Below are positions 1-5,653 of a DNA stretch of 6,038 bases, one piece after another. The position numbers and the translations under genes are program-made. Source of the stretch: an uncultured Oscillospiraceae bacterium. Lineage in GTDB: Bacteria > Bacillota > Clostridia > Oscillospirales > Ruminococcaceae. The notes beneath the pieces were generated by a model. The model made no database searches, was not told where the DNA came from, and saw only the letters and a list, made by a program, of their open reading frames with translations. The stretch is taken from the NCBI GenBank assembly GCA_910577365.1, contig CAJTMU010000002.1, positions 89,713-95,750 of the forward strand, in the 5' to 3' direction. Positions within the stretch are counted from its first letter, which is position 1. Each line of letters opens with the position of its first letter.

Positions 1-31
1 CTGTTTAAGCCAAAATTGGCATGACACGCAG

Positions 32-83
32 CCCGCATCGTCAAATCTCCCTGCAAGATATGAAGTCCTGCTTTGCGGGTTTT
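32..83 (+). terminator. Possible weak terminator of an upstream gene
   Basis: CCCGCA at 32-37 can pair with TGCGGG at 74-79, which is followed by TTTT (80-83). A competing smaller stem uses CCC-GCAA around 49-56 with TTGCGGG at 73-79. The U-run is short and the loop of the first pairing is long, so this is only a candidate end for a transcript entering from the left. Bases 1-170 hold no convincing gene: one plus frame stays open from the left edge to TAA at 119-121 and could be a gene tail, but nothing in its translation is recognisable. Confidence 0.3.
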
Positions 84-130
84 CACGGCATACGGCGCGC
101 ACTGCTAACAATAACTTTTAAAACAGGTTT

Positions 131-145
131 TTAGGGATATCCTAA
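131..145. promoter_or_regulatory. Small dyad upstream of the sirtuin gene
   Basis: TTAGG (131-135) and CCTAA (141-145) are inverted arms separated by five bases, and they enclose the perfect palindrome GGATATCC (135-142). The dyad lies 25 bases before the sirtuin start and just before an AT-rich TATATAAAG stretch (150-158) that could be a -10 region. No good -35 hexamer is visible at the right distance. An operator role is a guess from position and symmetry only. Confidence 0.25.
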
Positions 146-170
146 TGACTATATAAAGATTGGTGATATT

Positions 171-884
171 ATGGATTTACAAGAGATAATTGACGACAGC
201 AAGCGGATTGTTTTCTTTGGCGGGGCAGGTGTTTCCACCGAAAGCGGTATTCCCGATTTTCGCAGCGAGGACGGGCTGTATTCGCAGAAATACAGCTATC
301 CCCCTGAGCAGATAGTGAGCCATACGTTTTATATGAGGAATACGCAGGAATTTTACCGGTTTTACCGCGACCGCATGATATTTCCCGATGCAAAGCCCAA
401 CGAGGCGCATCTAAAGCTGGCGGAGCTGGAAAAAGCGGGAAAACTGTCCTGCGTTATAACTCAGAATATTGACGGACTTCATCAAATGGCGGGCAGCAAA
501 AACGTGATAGAGCTTCATGGAAGCGTACACAGAAATTACTGCGAAAGCTGCGGTAAATTTTATCCGCTTTCGGCGGTTATGGGAAGCTCAGGAATACCAA
601 AATGCGAATGCGGAGGACGCATAAAGCCCGATGTGGTACTGTATGAGGAGGGACTCAAAGAGGACGATCTCGTGCGGGCTACCGAGGAAATCGCGGCGGC
701 GGATACGCTTATAATCGGGGGCACTTCACTGGTGGTGTATCCGGCGGCGGGGCTGGTGAGGTATTTCGGCGGCAGGCATCTTGTGGTTATAAATAAGTCG
801 GAGATAAGCGCGGACAAATCCGCGGAGCTGGTGATAAATGAGAGCATAGGCAAGGTGATGGAGCGAATCAAGGTCGGCGGCTGA
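171..884 (+). CDS. NAD-dependent protein deacylase, Sir2/sirtuin family
   Basis: This is a cytoplasmic sirtuin of 237 residues, the usual size for a bacterial single-domain enzyme. It removes acetyl or related acyl groups from lysines, consuming NAD+ and releasing nicotinamide and O-acyl-ADP-ribose. Visible motifs in order are GAGVSTESGIPDFR (18-31, NAD binding), TQNIDGLH (97-104), catalytic His116 in ELHGSV, zinc ligands Cys124, Cys127, Cys145 and Cys147, then GTSLVVYPAA (184-193) and INKS (207-210) of the Rossmann fold. The second zinc pair is a compact CxC (KCEC) rather than the more common CxxC. The start is supported by GGTGAT at 162-167, which matches the 3' half of the AGGAGGTGATC anti-SD complement. 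The 92-base gap to the next gene and the lack of a related partner give no hint of its substrate. The family is certain; acyl specificity cannot be read from the sequence. Confidence 0.96.
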   Translation: MDLQEIIDDSKRIVFFGGAGVSTESGIPDFRSEDGLYSQKYSYPPEQIVSHTFYMRNTQEFYRFYRDRMIFPDAKPNEAHLKLAELEKAGKLSCVITQNIDGLHQMAGSKNVIELHGSVHRNYCESCGKFYPLSAVMGSSGIPKCECGGRIKPDVVLYEEGLKEDDLVRATEEIAAADTLIIGGTSLVVYPAAGLVRYFGGRHLVVINKSEISADKSAELVINESIGKVMERIKVGG

Positions 885-963
885 CGCGAATCATTAAAAT
901 TTGTAAGCGGGCTATCGCAAACAACGCAAGAGTCGTTTGAGCTGTGCGGAAAATTCTTTTAAA

Positions 964-969
964 AAGGAG
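964..969 (+). promoter_or_regulatory. Shine-Dalgarno site fixing the zinc-ribbon protein start at 977
   Basis: AAGGAG lies 7 bases before ATG at 977-979. The in-frame GTG at 944 has no comparable site, and starting there would add eleven basic residues (MRKILLKRRFR) ahead of the zinc ribbon. The ATG at 977 is therefore preferred. Confidence 0.85.
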
Positions 970-976
970 ATTTAGA

Positions 977-2077
977 ATGGACATACGAACCGTAACGTAT
1001 CAGTGTCCGAACTGCAACGCGGCGCTGGAGTATGACAACAGCACGGGAAAATTCCGCTGCTTTTATTGCGACGGTGTTTTTGGAGAGAGTGAGATTAAAA
1101 ATCTGTTCAGGGACAACGAGCAGATGGCTCTTGACGAAAATGAAGCAGAGCTGTCGGCGGAACAGGCTCAGGCGGAGGAATTTGCGCAGCAGAGTGCTCT
1201 GTACAGCTGCCCCAACTGCGGCGCGGGCGTAATCTGCGACAATCTTACGGCGTCTACGCGCTGCCATTTCTGCCATACGCCGGTCATTTTGTCGGGACGG
1301 CTCTCGGGGGATTACAAACCCGATGTGATAATACCGTTTTCAACCACACCCGAGCAGGCACAGAGCGGATTCGACAAGTACATAAAGGGCAAATTCCTGC
1401 TTCCGAAAGGATTTAAGGAGAATGCCAAAATAAACAGTATTTCGGCGCTTTATGTTCCTTATTGGCTGAAAAGCGGGATATTCAACGCGGAAATGTCTGC
1501 CGAGGGGAAAAAGGTAACAAGCTGGAGCAGCGGCAGCACGCGTTATGTAAAAACAAAGGTGTTTAAAGTAGAGCGCGGCATGGATCTGGCGTTCATACGG
1601 GTGCCGTGCGACGGCTCACGGCGTATCGACGACAGCCTGATGGAGAGCATAGAGCCGTTCAATTACAATGGGCTTAAGCCGTTTTCAATGTCATATCTTT
1701 CGGGCTGCGCCGCGGAAAAATACGACGTGCCAAAGCAGGAGGCGGCGCTGAGAATAGACGAGCGCGTCCGTCAAGCGTCTGAGCAGCTGTTGAGGGACAC
1801 CGCAAAAGAGTACGGTTCGCTGGAAAATGTAAGAACAAGTGTTGCCTCGCGGCGTCAGACATATGTTTATGCGCTTCTGCCCGTGTGGTTTCTTAATTAC
1901 ACCTACAACGGCAAGGACTACGCTTTTGCCATGAATGGTCAGACAGGAACAATGTTCGGACAGCTTCCCGTAAGCGGGCTGAAAAAGTTCCTTTTCGGTT
2001 TTGGCGTATTCCTTATACCAAGCGTTATCACACTGCTTATAAATCTGTTGGGGGTGGTAATCAATGCTTTGTCGTAA
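977..2077 (+). CDS. Double zinc-ribbon membrane protein (TFIIB-type zinc ribbon family, YdjG-like)
   Basis: This is a 366-residue protein of unknown biochemical role. Two CxxC...CxxC zinc ribbons are visible: Cys10/13/28/31 and Cys78/81/96/99, joined by an acidic Glu/Gln/Ala-rich linker (about 45-73) that could be helical. A middle domain (about 115-330) carries aromatic patches such as ALYVPYWL and LLPVWFLNYTY. A hydrophobic segment at about 338-362 is followed almost at once by the C-terminus, so the protein is probably tail-anchored with the ribbons in the cytoplasm. Families with this architecture are often auto-annotated as TFIIB-type zinc ribbon proteins, which does not imply a transcription role. 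The best-known relative in design is B. subtilis YdjG, encoded beside the TPM protein YdjH in the pspA-ydjGHI operon; the next gene here is also a TPM protein, overlapping by 14 bases. The YdjG comparison rests on architecture and neighbourhood, not on an alignment. The start at 977 is chosen over GTG 944 on the ribosome binding site. Confidence 0.85.
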   Translation: MDIRTVTYQCPNCNAALEYDNSTGKFRCFYCDGVFGESEIKNLFRDNEQMALDENEAELSAEQAQAEEFAQQSALYSCPNCGAGVICDNLTASTRCHFCHTPVILSGRLSGDYKPDVIIPFSTTPEQAQSGFDKYIKGKFLLPKGFKENAKINSISALYVPYWLKSGIFNAEMSAEGKKVTSWSSGSTRYVKTKVFKVERGMDLAFIRVPCDGSRRIDDSLMESIEPFNYNGLKPFSMSYLSGCAAEKYDVPKQEAALRIDERVRQASEQLLRDTAKEYGSLENVRTSVASRRQTYVYALLPVWFLNYTYNGKDYAFAMNGQTGTMFGQLPVSGLKKFLFGFGVFLIPSVITLLINLLGVVINALS

Positions 2078-2888
2078 ATTAAGCGTAGCCGCTGCTTTTG
2101 CGGTTATGGCAGCGGTGTTAATGAGCGTTTTGATAGGTGTTACCGCTTCCGCAGATACGGTTTACAGCGCGGTGCTGTTGGATCTTGACGACTGTATCCC
2201 CGACGACAGGGAAGCGGAACTGACGGAGTATATGCAGAAAACGGCTGAATTAATAGAGTGCAATATTGGTGTGGTGATTACCGCCGATCTGAAAGGTAAA
2301 ACCGACGTGCAGTATTCCGAAGGATTTCTGAACGATAATTTCGGCAGAGGCAGCTCCTCGGCGGTGCTGATGCTGCTTAACACCCACGACAGACCCGAAT
2401 ACGCCAATTATATTGACCAGATATCGCTTGACGGACGGGGACATGATTACTATAACAGATACGCAGATAAAATCTTTGACAGCGTTTACGACGGTCTGGA
2501 TACGTCGGGCTTTGAGGAAGCGGTAATAGCTTACTGCCGCGCTCTTGTAAGATACGCGGGAAGCACAGGCGGCTATTCAGTTAATGAAACCAATGGCAGC
2601 TTTGCCATGTATATAGTGGCGCTTGCAATCGGTCTGATTATGTCGCTTATCATAACCAACATCGTATCTTCCAAATATAAGAAAAAAGTACCCGTCAGTG
2701 CGGCAAATTATCTTGACGTAAGCAGAACCACTGTTACCAAACGAAACGATATTTTTGTAAGGGAATACACCCGCTCCTATTCGACCTCAAGCAGCTCGGG
2801 CGGCAGCGGAGGCAGAGGCGGACACAGCAGTCACGGAGGAAGCCACAGGAGCGGCGGACACAGCAGCCACGGCGGACGTCACAGATAA
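2064..2888 (+). CDS. TPM-domain exported/membrane protein with Gly/Ser/His-rich tail (YdjH/YgcG-like)
   Basis: This 274-residue protein has a signal peptide (about 1-30, ending in ASA before Asp31), a TPM-type domain (about 33-165, with GVVIT at 69-73 and DNFGRG at 91-96), a membrane helix (about 180-200), and a basic juxtamembrane stretch (KYKKK, 204-208). A conserved-looking NYLD...DIFVREYTRS segment (215-238) follows. The tail (239-274) is Ser/Gly-rich with six histidines. TPM domains occur in YgcG-type proteins and in plant and bacterial photosystem II repair factors, some with acid phosphatase activity; the function here is unknown. The topology suggests an outside TPM domain, with the His/Gly tail on the cytoplasmic side. 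The ATG at 2064 sits inside the end of the zinc-ribbon gene behind a G-rich site (GGGGTGG, 2051-2057), so translation is probably coupled. The pairing mirrors YdjG-YdjH in B. subtilis. The family call is from fold pattern and context. Confidence 0.82.
   Translation: MLCRKLSVAAAFAVMAAVLMSVLIGVTASADTVYSAVLLDLDDCIPDDREAELTEYMQKTAELIECNIGVVITADLKGKTDVQYSEGFLNDNFGRGSSSAVLMLLNTHDRPEYANYIDQISLDGRGHDYYNRYADKIFDSVYDGLDTSGFEEAVIAYCRALVRYAGSTGGYSVNETNGSFAMYIVALAIGLIMSLIITNIVSSKYKKKVPVSAANYLDVSRTTVTKRNDIFVREYTRSYSTSSSSGGSGGRGGHSSHGGSHRSGGHSSHGGRHR
2817..2876 (+). repeat. Imperfect 36-base tandem repeat encoding the His/Gly tail
   Basis: A 24-base unit starting GGCGGACACAGCAG occurs at 2817-2840 and again at 2853-2876. 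The two copies differ at two positions and the period is 36 bases (12 codons). It encodes GGHSSHGG twice, separated by SHRS. The repeat is in frame and so likely expands or contracts without disrupting the protein. Confidence 0.85.
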
Positions 2889-2899
2889 GGAGAAACACA

Positions 2900-3334
2900 A
2901 TGAAGCTTGTGATACAGCGCGTCGAGCGCGCCAATGTTAAGGTTGACGGTAAAACGGCAGGCGAGATAGGCGTCGGTCTGCTTGTGCTGGCGGGAATAGG
3001 TTCACAGGACAGCGAGGCGGATTGTGAGCGGCTCGCGGCAAAGTTGGTTAATCTGCGTATATTTTCCGACGGCGAGGGCAAGACCAATCTCTCAATAAAG
3101 GACGTCGGCGGAGAATTGCTGGTTATCTCTCAATTCACGCTTTACGCGGACTGCCGCAAGGGAAACCGCCCGAATTTCCTGCTCGCCAAAGAGCCTGACG
3201 AAGCTCAGAGGCTGTATGAGTATTTTACGGAGCTTTGCCGCAGCTATATCCCCGTTGTGCGCACGGGCGTGTTTGGCGCAGAAATGAAAGTTGAACTCCT
3301 TAACGACGGCCCGTTTACAATAATACTTGAATAA
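2900..3334 (+). CDS. dtd: D-aminoacyl-tRNA deacylase
   Basis: This 144-residue cytoplasmic enzyme hydrolyses D-aminoacyl-tRNA (and in this family also glycyl-tRNA-Ala), keeping D-amino acids out of translation. Its length is normal for the family. Signature motifs are present: the MKLVIQRV start, SQFTLYAD (77-84) with the active-site SQFT, KGNRPNF (87-93), and the C-terminal NDGPFT (135-140) with the Gly-Pro that forms the cross-subunit chiral-selectivity loop of the homodimer. The start is secured by AAGGAGA at 2887-2893, which overlaps the TAA of the TPM gene (2886-2888). Only 11 bases separate the two genes, so it is very likely cotranscribed with the zinc-ribbon/TPM pair. In many Firmicutes dtd follows relA instead, so this placement is somewhat unusual. 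Identification is firm. Confidence 0.97.
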   Translation: MKLVIQRVERANVKVDGKTAGEIGVGLLVLAGIGSQDSEADCERLAAKLVNLRIFSDGEGKTNLSIKDVGGELLVISQFTLYADCRKGNRPNFLLAKEPDEAQRLYEYFTELCRSYIPVVRTGVFGAEMKVELLNDGPFTIILE

Positions 3335-3433
3335 TACGCTATATTACAAACCGATAATTTTTATAGCGAAAATACAGCCTGTATATTAAGGCTGCTCTTG
3401 GCAAATTTATTTTAATTATAAGTTTTTAAAGAA

Positions 3434-3486
3434 CCGCGAAAGCCTGACACGGTTTACTCTCCGATTCGGGCTTCGCAAAAAATATC
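3434..3486. repeat. Structured intergenic element, copy A
   Basis: GCGAAAGCC (3436-3444) pairs with GGCTTCGC (3469-3476) with one bulged base, across a 24-base loop, and is followed by AAAAAAT. The frame CCGCGA...TCGCAAAAAAT, and the bases after it (TCTTG, then AACATT), resemble the element at 4937-5016 on the other side of spoIIP. An AT-rich run precedes both copies. The relationship was judged by eye and needs a genome-wide check. Confidence 0.4.
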
Positions 3487-3529
3487 TTGTACCAACATTT
3501 CGTGGCAACAACTTTTTATATAATCCGAC

Positions 3530-3559
3530 ACCGCAGGGACAACCTGCGGTATTTGTTTT
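3530..3559 (+). terminator. Rho-independent terminator upstream of spoIIP
   Basis: ACCGCAGG (3530-3537) and CCTGCGGT (3543-3550) form a perfect 8-base-pair stem with a five-base loop (GACAA), followed by a T-rich tail ATTTGTTTT. It probably ends transcripts arriving from the dtd operon and insulates spoIIP, whose promoter lies downstream. The core stem CCGCAGG/CCTGCGG recurs at 5802-5824. Confidence 0.75.
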
Positions 3560-3584
3560 CTCTCCCACCCTTGGGAGTAATCTT

Positions 3585-3614
3585 GTTATATTATTGGCTC
3601 CCGCCGAATATAAT
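3585..3614 (+). promoter_or_regulatory. Sigma-E-like sporulation promoter for spoIIP
   Basis: GTTATATT (3585-3592) and AATATAAT (3607-3614) are 14 bases apart. They compare with the B. subtilis sigma-E pattern (KMATATT, about 14 bases, CATACAAT-like) with one mismatch in the -35 and two in the -10. A sigma-A reading would need TTGTTA 3583-3588 at a poor 20-base spacing. SpoIIP belongs to the sigma-E regulon in B. subtilis, which fits. The predicted start of transcription is near 3621, 26 bases before the ATG. Confidence 0.5.
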
Positions 3615-3646
3615 GGTAAAAATTATTAAGACTGGAGCGAAAAAAG

Positions 3647-4849
3647 ATGGGAAAGATAAAATCGGTCATTATTGCGGCAGCGGCTATAGCCTGTCCGATT
3701 CTGGCTTGCACGGACGGCAATATCGGACAAGCCGTAAGAGCGGCGGCATATATATCCGCTGGCGTATTACCAAACGAAAGCGCAGAGAATCTGCGGGAAA
3801 ACGAAATAAAAATACCCGATGTTTTTGTAAAAGACCCTGATACCGTGTCGAATACTGCGCCGGAAACATTTGCAGTTCAGCCGGAGGAAAGCACGGAGCA
3901 GACGCTGCCAGAAACTGACGAAACAGTCCAGCCGCCCGAAAGCGTCAATCTTCCCGAAGGCATGCCGTCAGGAACGCTTATCACGCGCGGGGCATCCGAC
4001 ATAACCGACGAACTTGATCTTACGGCATCCGGCAATAACAGCGGTGCTATAATCCGAAAGCATTACGGAACAACGGATTCGCCAGATACGATTACTCTGT
4101 CAAGTGGAGCGCAGCTTCGCAATATGTCCTCCATAAACAATGAGGAGCTTTTGGAAAGCGCGGAAAAGCTGCCCCAATTTCGCTTGGAAAGCGGCAGCGG
4201 AGAGCCTCAGGTACTGATAATACATACCCATACTACCGAGAGCTATGAGCCATATTCGCGGGATTATTATGACGCTGAGTTTCCCTCGCGCACCCGCGAC
4301 TGCTCACGCAATATGGTGGCAATCGGGGACGCGCTGTCAAAAAGCCTTGCGGAACGCGGAGTTTCAGTACTGCATGACTGTACAGAGCATGATTTTCCCA
4401 CCTATACGGGTTCATATGACAGAAGTGAGGTGACTATCCGCGAGGCGCTGAAAGAATATCCGAGCATTAAAGTCGTCATTGACCTTCACCGCGACGCGAT
4501 AGAGGAAGCTGATGGCAGCCGCATCGCTCCCACAACGGAGATTAACGGAAAAACTGCCGCTCAGTTCATGATAATAGCCGGCTGCGATGATGGGCGCTTC
4601 AATATGCCCGATTATATGGAAAACCTGCGCTTTGCCTGCCTGCTGCAAAACACCTCTGAAAAGATGTATCCGGGACTTGCCCGCCCTGTTCTGTTCGATT
4701 ATCGCAATTACAATCAGCATATCACGACAGGTTCGCTGCTCATCGAGGTGGGAGGACACGCCAACAGCTTTGAAGAAGCGTGTTACACAGGAAAGCTTCT
4801 TGGGGAAATAATGGCAGCAGCTCTGGAAAAAATTTCGGAGCTGTCTTAA
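3647..4849 (+). CDS. spoIIP: Stage II sporulation protein P, engulfment peptidoglycan hydrolase
   Basis: This 400-residue SpoIIP has a short N-terminal hydrophobic anchor (about 6-21), a long acidic Pro/Glu/Thr-rich linker (about 55-135) and a C-terminal hydrolase domain (about 185-395). In studied species SpoIIP is an amidase/endopeptidase that acts with SpoIID and SpoIIM at the septum, thinning peptidoglycan so the mother cell can engulf the forespore. Family motifs seen are VLIIHTHTTESY (189-200), RNMVAIGD (221-228), VIDLHRDA (277-284), NYNQH (354-358) and LLIEVGGHANSFEEA (364-378). His193/His195, His281, Glu367 and His371 are the likely metal and catalytic residues by position, not proven here. 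ATG 3647 follows TGGAG at 3633-3637. A possible lipobox (PILA-Cys21) overlaps the anchor. The gene stands alone: no gpr, spoIID or spoIIM is in the window. The end of the coding sequence contributes to a nested hairpin at 4839-4888. Confidence 0.96.
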   Translation: MGKIKSVIIAAAAIACPILACTDGNIGQAVRAAAYISAGVLPNESAENLRENEIKIPDVFVKDPDTVSNTAPETFAVQPEESTEQTLPETDETVQPPESVNLPEGMPSGTLITRGASDITDELDLTASGNNSGAIIRKHYGTTDSPDTITLSSGAQLRNMSSINNEELLESAEKLPQFRLESGSGEPQVLIIHTHTTESYEPYSRDYYDAEFPSRTRDCSRNMVAIGDALSKSLAERGVSVLHDCTEHDFPTYTGSYDRSEVTIREALKEYPSIKVVIDLHRDAIEEADGSRIAPTTEINGKTAAQFMIIAGCDDGRFNMPDYMENLRFACLLQNTSEKMYPGLARPVLFDYRNYNQHITTGSLLIEVGGHANSFEEACYTGKLLGEIMAAALEKISELS

Positions 4850-4888
4850 TTGACATTACGGAGTGTATTTATAAATACTCCCACAGCT
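4839..4888 (+). repeat. Nested palindrome over the end of spoIIP
   Basis: GGAGT-G-TATTTA (4860-4871) and TAAATACTCC (4872-4881) form a near-perfect palindrome with one bulged G. It is enclosed by AGCTGT (4839-4844) and ACAGCT (4883-4888). The outer left arm lies in the last spoIIP codons. No U-run follows, so it is not a standard terminator; it might act as a 3'-end stabiliser. A second TTTATAAA-centred palindrome lies at 5046-5065. Confidence 0.45.
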
Positions 4889-4936
4889 TGTATGAAAAGT
4901 GTTTGTCTAAGCTGAATTATTTAAATTTGAAATTTT

Positions 4937-5016
4937 CCGCGACCCGACTTAATGCGCAACGCTTCGCTTCGTGTTGTGCATTAAGGCACTCGCAAAAAAT
5001 TTCCTGCTTTAACATT
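4937..5016. repeat. Structured intergenic element, copy B (long hairpin)
   Basis: CTTAATGCGCAAC (4948-4960) pairs with GTTGTGCATTAAG (4973-4985): 13 base pairs with one G-U, extendable by two inside. Outside an internal loop, GCGA (4939-4942) pairs with TCGC (4990-4993), followed by AAAAAAT. No U-run follows on either strand, so it is not a simple terminator. The outer frame matches copy A at 3434-3486. Confidence 0.5.
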
Positions 5017-5045
5017 ATGCTGCATTAACTTTATATACAAGTTGA

Positions 5046-5065
5046 AGGGTGTTTATAAACATCCT
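5046..5065. repeat. TTTATAAA-centred palindrome
   Basis: AGGGTGTTTA (5046-5055) and TAAACATCCT (5056-5065) are inverted arms of ten bases with one G-U pair and no spacer. The shape and core resemble the palindrome at 4860-4881, 186 bases upstream. Function unknown. Confidence 0.45.
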
Positions 5066-5501
5066 CAAAGTCGCAATGATAAAATTAATAAAATAAGATT
5101 TATTCTTAATGGCAAGCTCAACCCCGGGAGTATATGTACTCGTTTTCATAACATGCCTGCCCTTTATTTCTTTTGATGGTGCTATTCTAACTCTTATTGC
5201 GGTGATGTTCAATGTATAAACTGTACAAACTTTATCTCTGTATCCTGAGGGTTGTGTATCCTCAGCAAACAATATCTCGTAGTTGCTCAATATACCAGTT
5301 GGCTGCCAACCCTTCAGAGATAGTCTAAGCTAAATGTTTTAAGAAATTCTTGGACAAGCGTTGCGGTATGTTTTTTGCCGATAATTTAAAAATTTTAGAA
5401 AATTCGTTCTCTACAGATTTTGCAAATCGGCTGTACAAGCCGCTTTACAACACATAAACTTCTAAATGTGCCCTTTTTACAAATTTTTTTCAAAAAACCA
5501 C

Positions 5502-5530
5502 TTGACAAATATAGTCGGACGTGCTATAAT
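5502..5530 (+). promoter_or_regulatory. Consensus sigma-A promoter of the tRNA operon
   Basis: TTGACA (5502-5507) and TATAAT (5525-5530) match the housekeeping consensus at all twelve positions with an exact 17-base spacer. T- and A-tracts at 5469-5498 look like an UP element, as is usual for stable RNA promoters. Transcription should begin near 5537. The leader contains a small hairpin, CGCTG 5539-5543 with CAGCG 5550-5554, before the first tRNA. Confidence 0.93.
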
Positions 5531-5562
5531 ATATTAGTCGCTGATGGAGCAGCGGAGCAAAT

Positions 5563-5638
5563 GCTGGTGTAGCTCAGTTGGTAGAGCAGCTGATTTGTAA
5601 TCAGCAGGTCGGGGGTTCGAGTCCGTCCACCAGCTCCA
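5563..5638 (+). tRNA. tRNA-Thr (anticodon UGU)
   Basis: The 76-base gene folds as a standard cloverleaf. The acceptor stem is GCTGGTG (5563-5569) with CACCAGC (5628-5634), the anticodon stem is GCTGA/TCAGC around loop TTTGTAA (5594-5600), and the anticodon TGT is at 5596-5598. The T arm contains GGTTCGA, and CCA is encoded at 5636-5638. It reads ACA and related threonine codons. It is the first gene of a two-tRNA transcript with the Tyr gene 15 bases downstream. Confidence 0.97.
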
Positions 5639-5653
5639 TTTTTAATTGTATAT

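Larger units (their letters stand above)
3335..3646 (+). other. Hairpin-dense intergenic region between dtd and spoIIP
   Basis: No gene is supported in these 312 bases. Beyond the elements listed separately there are smaller stems: CGCTATA 3337-3343 with TATAGCG 3362-3368 (18-base loop); CAGCCT 3375-3380 with AGGCTG 3389-3394 (8-base loop), neither followed by a U-run; and CTCCCA 3562-3567 with TGGGAG 3572-3577 (4-base loop). The stretch ends with a sigma-E-like promoter and the spoIIP Shine-Dalgarno (TGGAG, 3633-3637). Confidence 0.7.
4850..5500. other. Long AT-rich intergenic region without a supported gene
   Basis: About 650 bases separate spoIIP from the tRNA promoter. No open frame here has both a ribosome binding site and a recognisable protein. 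The longest, on the minus strand (5015-5290, TTG start, stop-to-stop frame reaching 5330), is discussed as a possible decayed fragment. Small dyads include GAGTA/TACTC at 5128-5141, CTGAGG/CCTCAG at 5245-5265, GTTGG/CCAAC at 5298-5310 and CGGCT/AGCCG at 5428-5442. T- and A-tracts at 5469-5498 precede the tRNA promoter. Confidence 0.7.

Noticed and set aside
60..134. Short plus-strand frame starting ATG at 60 (24 codons)
   Set aside because: No ribosome binding site precedes it, it overlaps the possible terminator hairpin, and nothing in the translation is recognisable.
944..976. GTG start at 944 for the zinc-ribbon protein
   Set aside because: The GTG lacks a Shine-Dalgarno, while ATG 977 has AAGGAG at the right spacing. 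The extension is basic and not part of the first zinc ribbon.
3487..3840. Plus-strand 117-codon frame overlapping the spoIIP promoter and start
   Set aside because: It runs through the terminator and promoter, then overlaps spoIIP in another frame, has no ribosome binding site and has shadow-like composition.
4939..4993. CRISPR-like or terminator reading of the long hairpin
   Set aside because: There is a single hairpin with no array of direct repeats and spacers, and no U-run on either strand to make it a terminator.
4780..5028. Plus-strand 82-codon frame over the spoIIP end and element B
   Set aside because: It lies in the spoIIP coding sequence for its first 70 bases, then crosses the hairpins, with no start signal.
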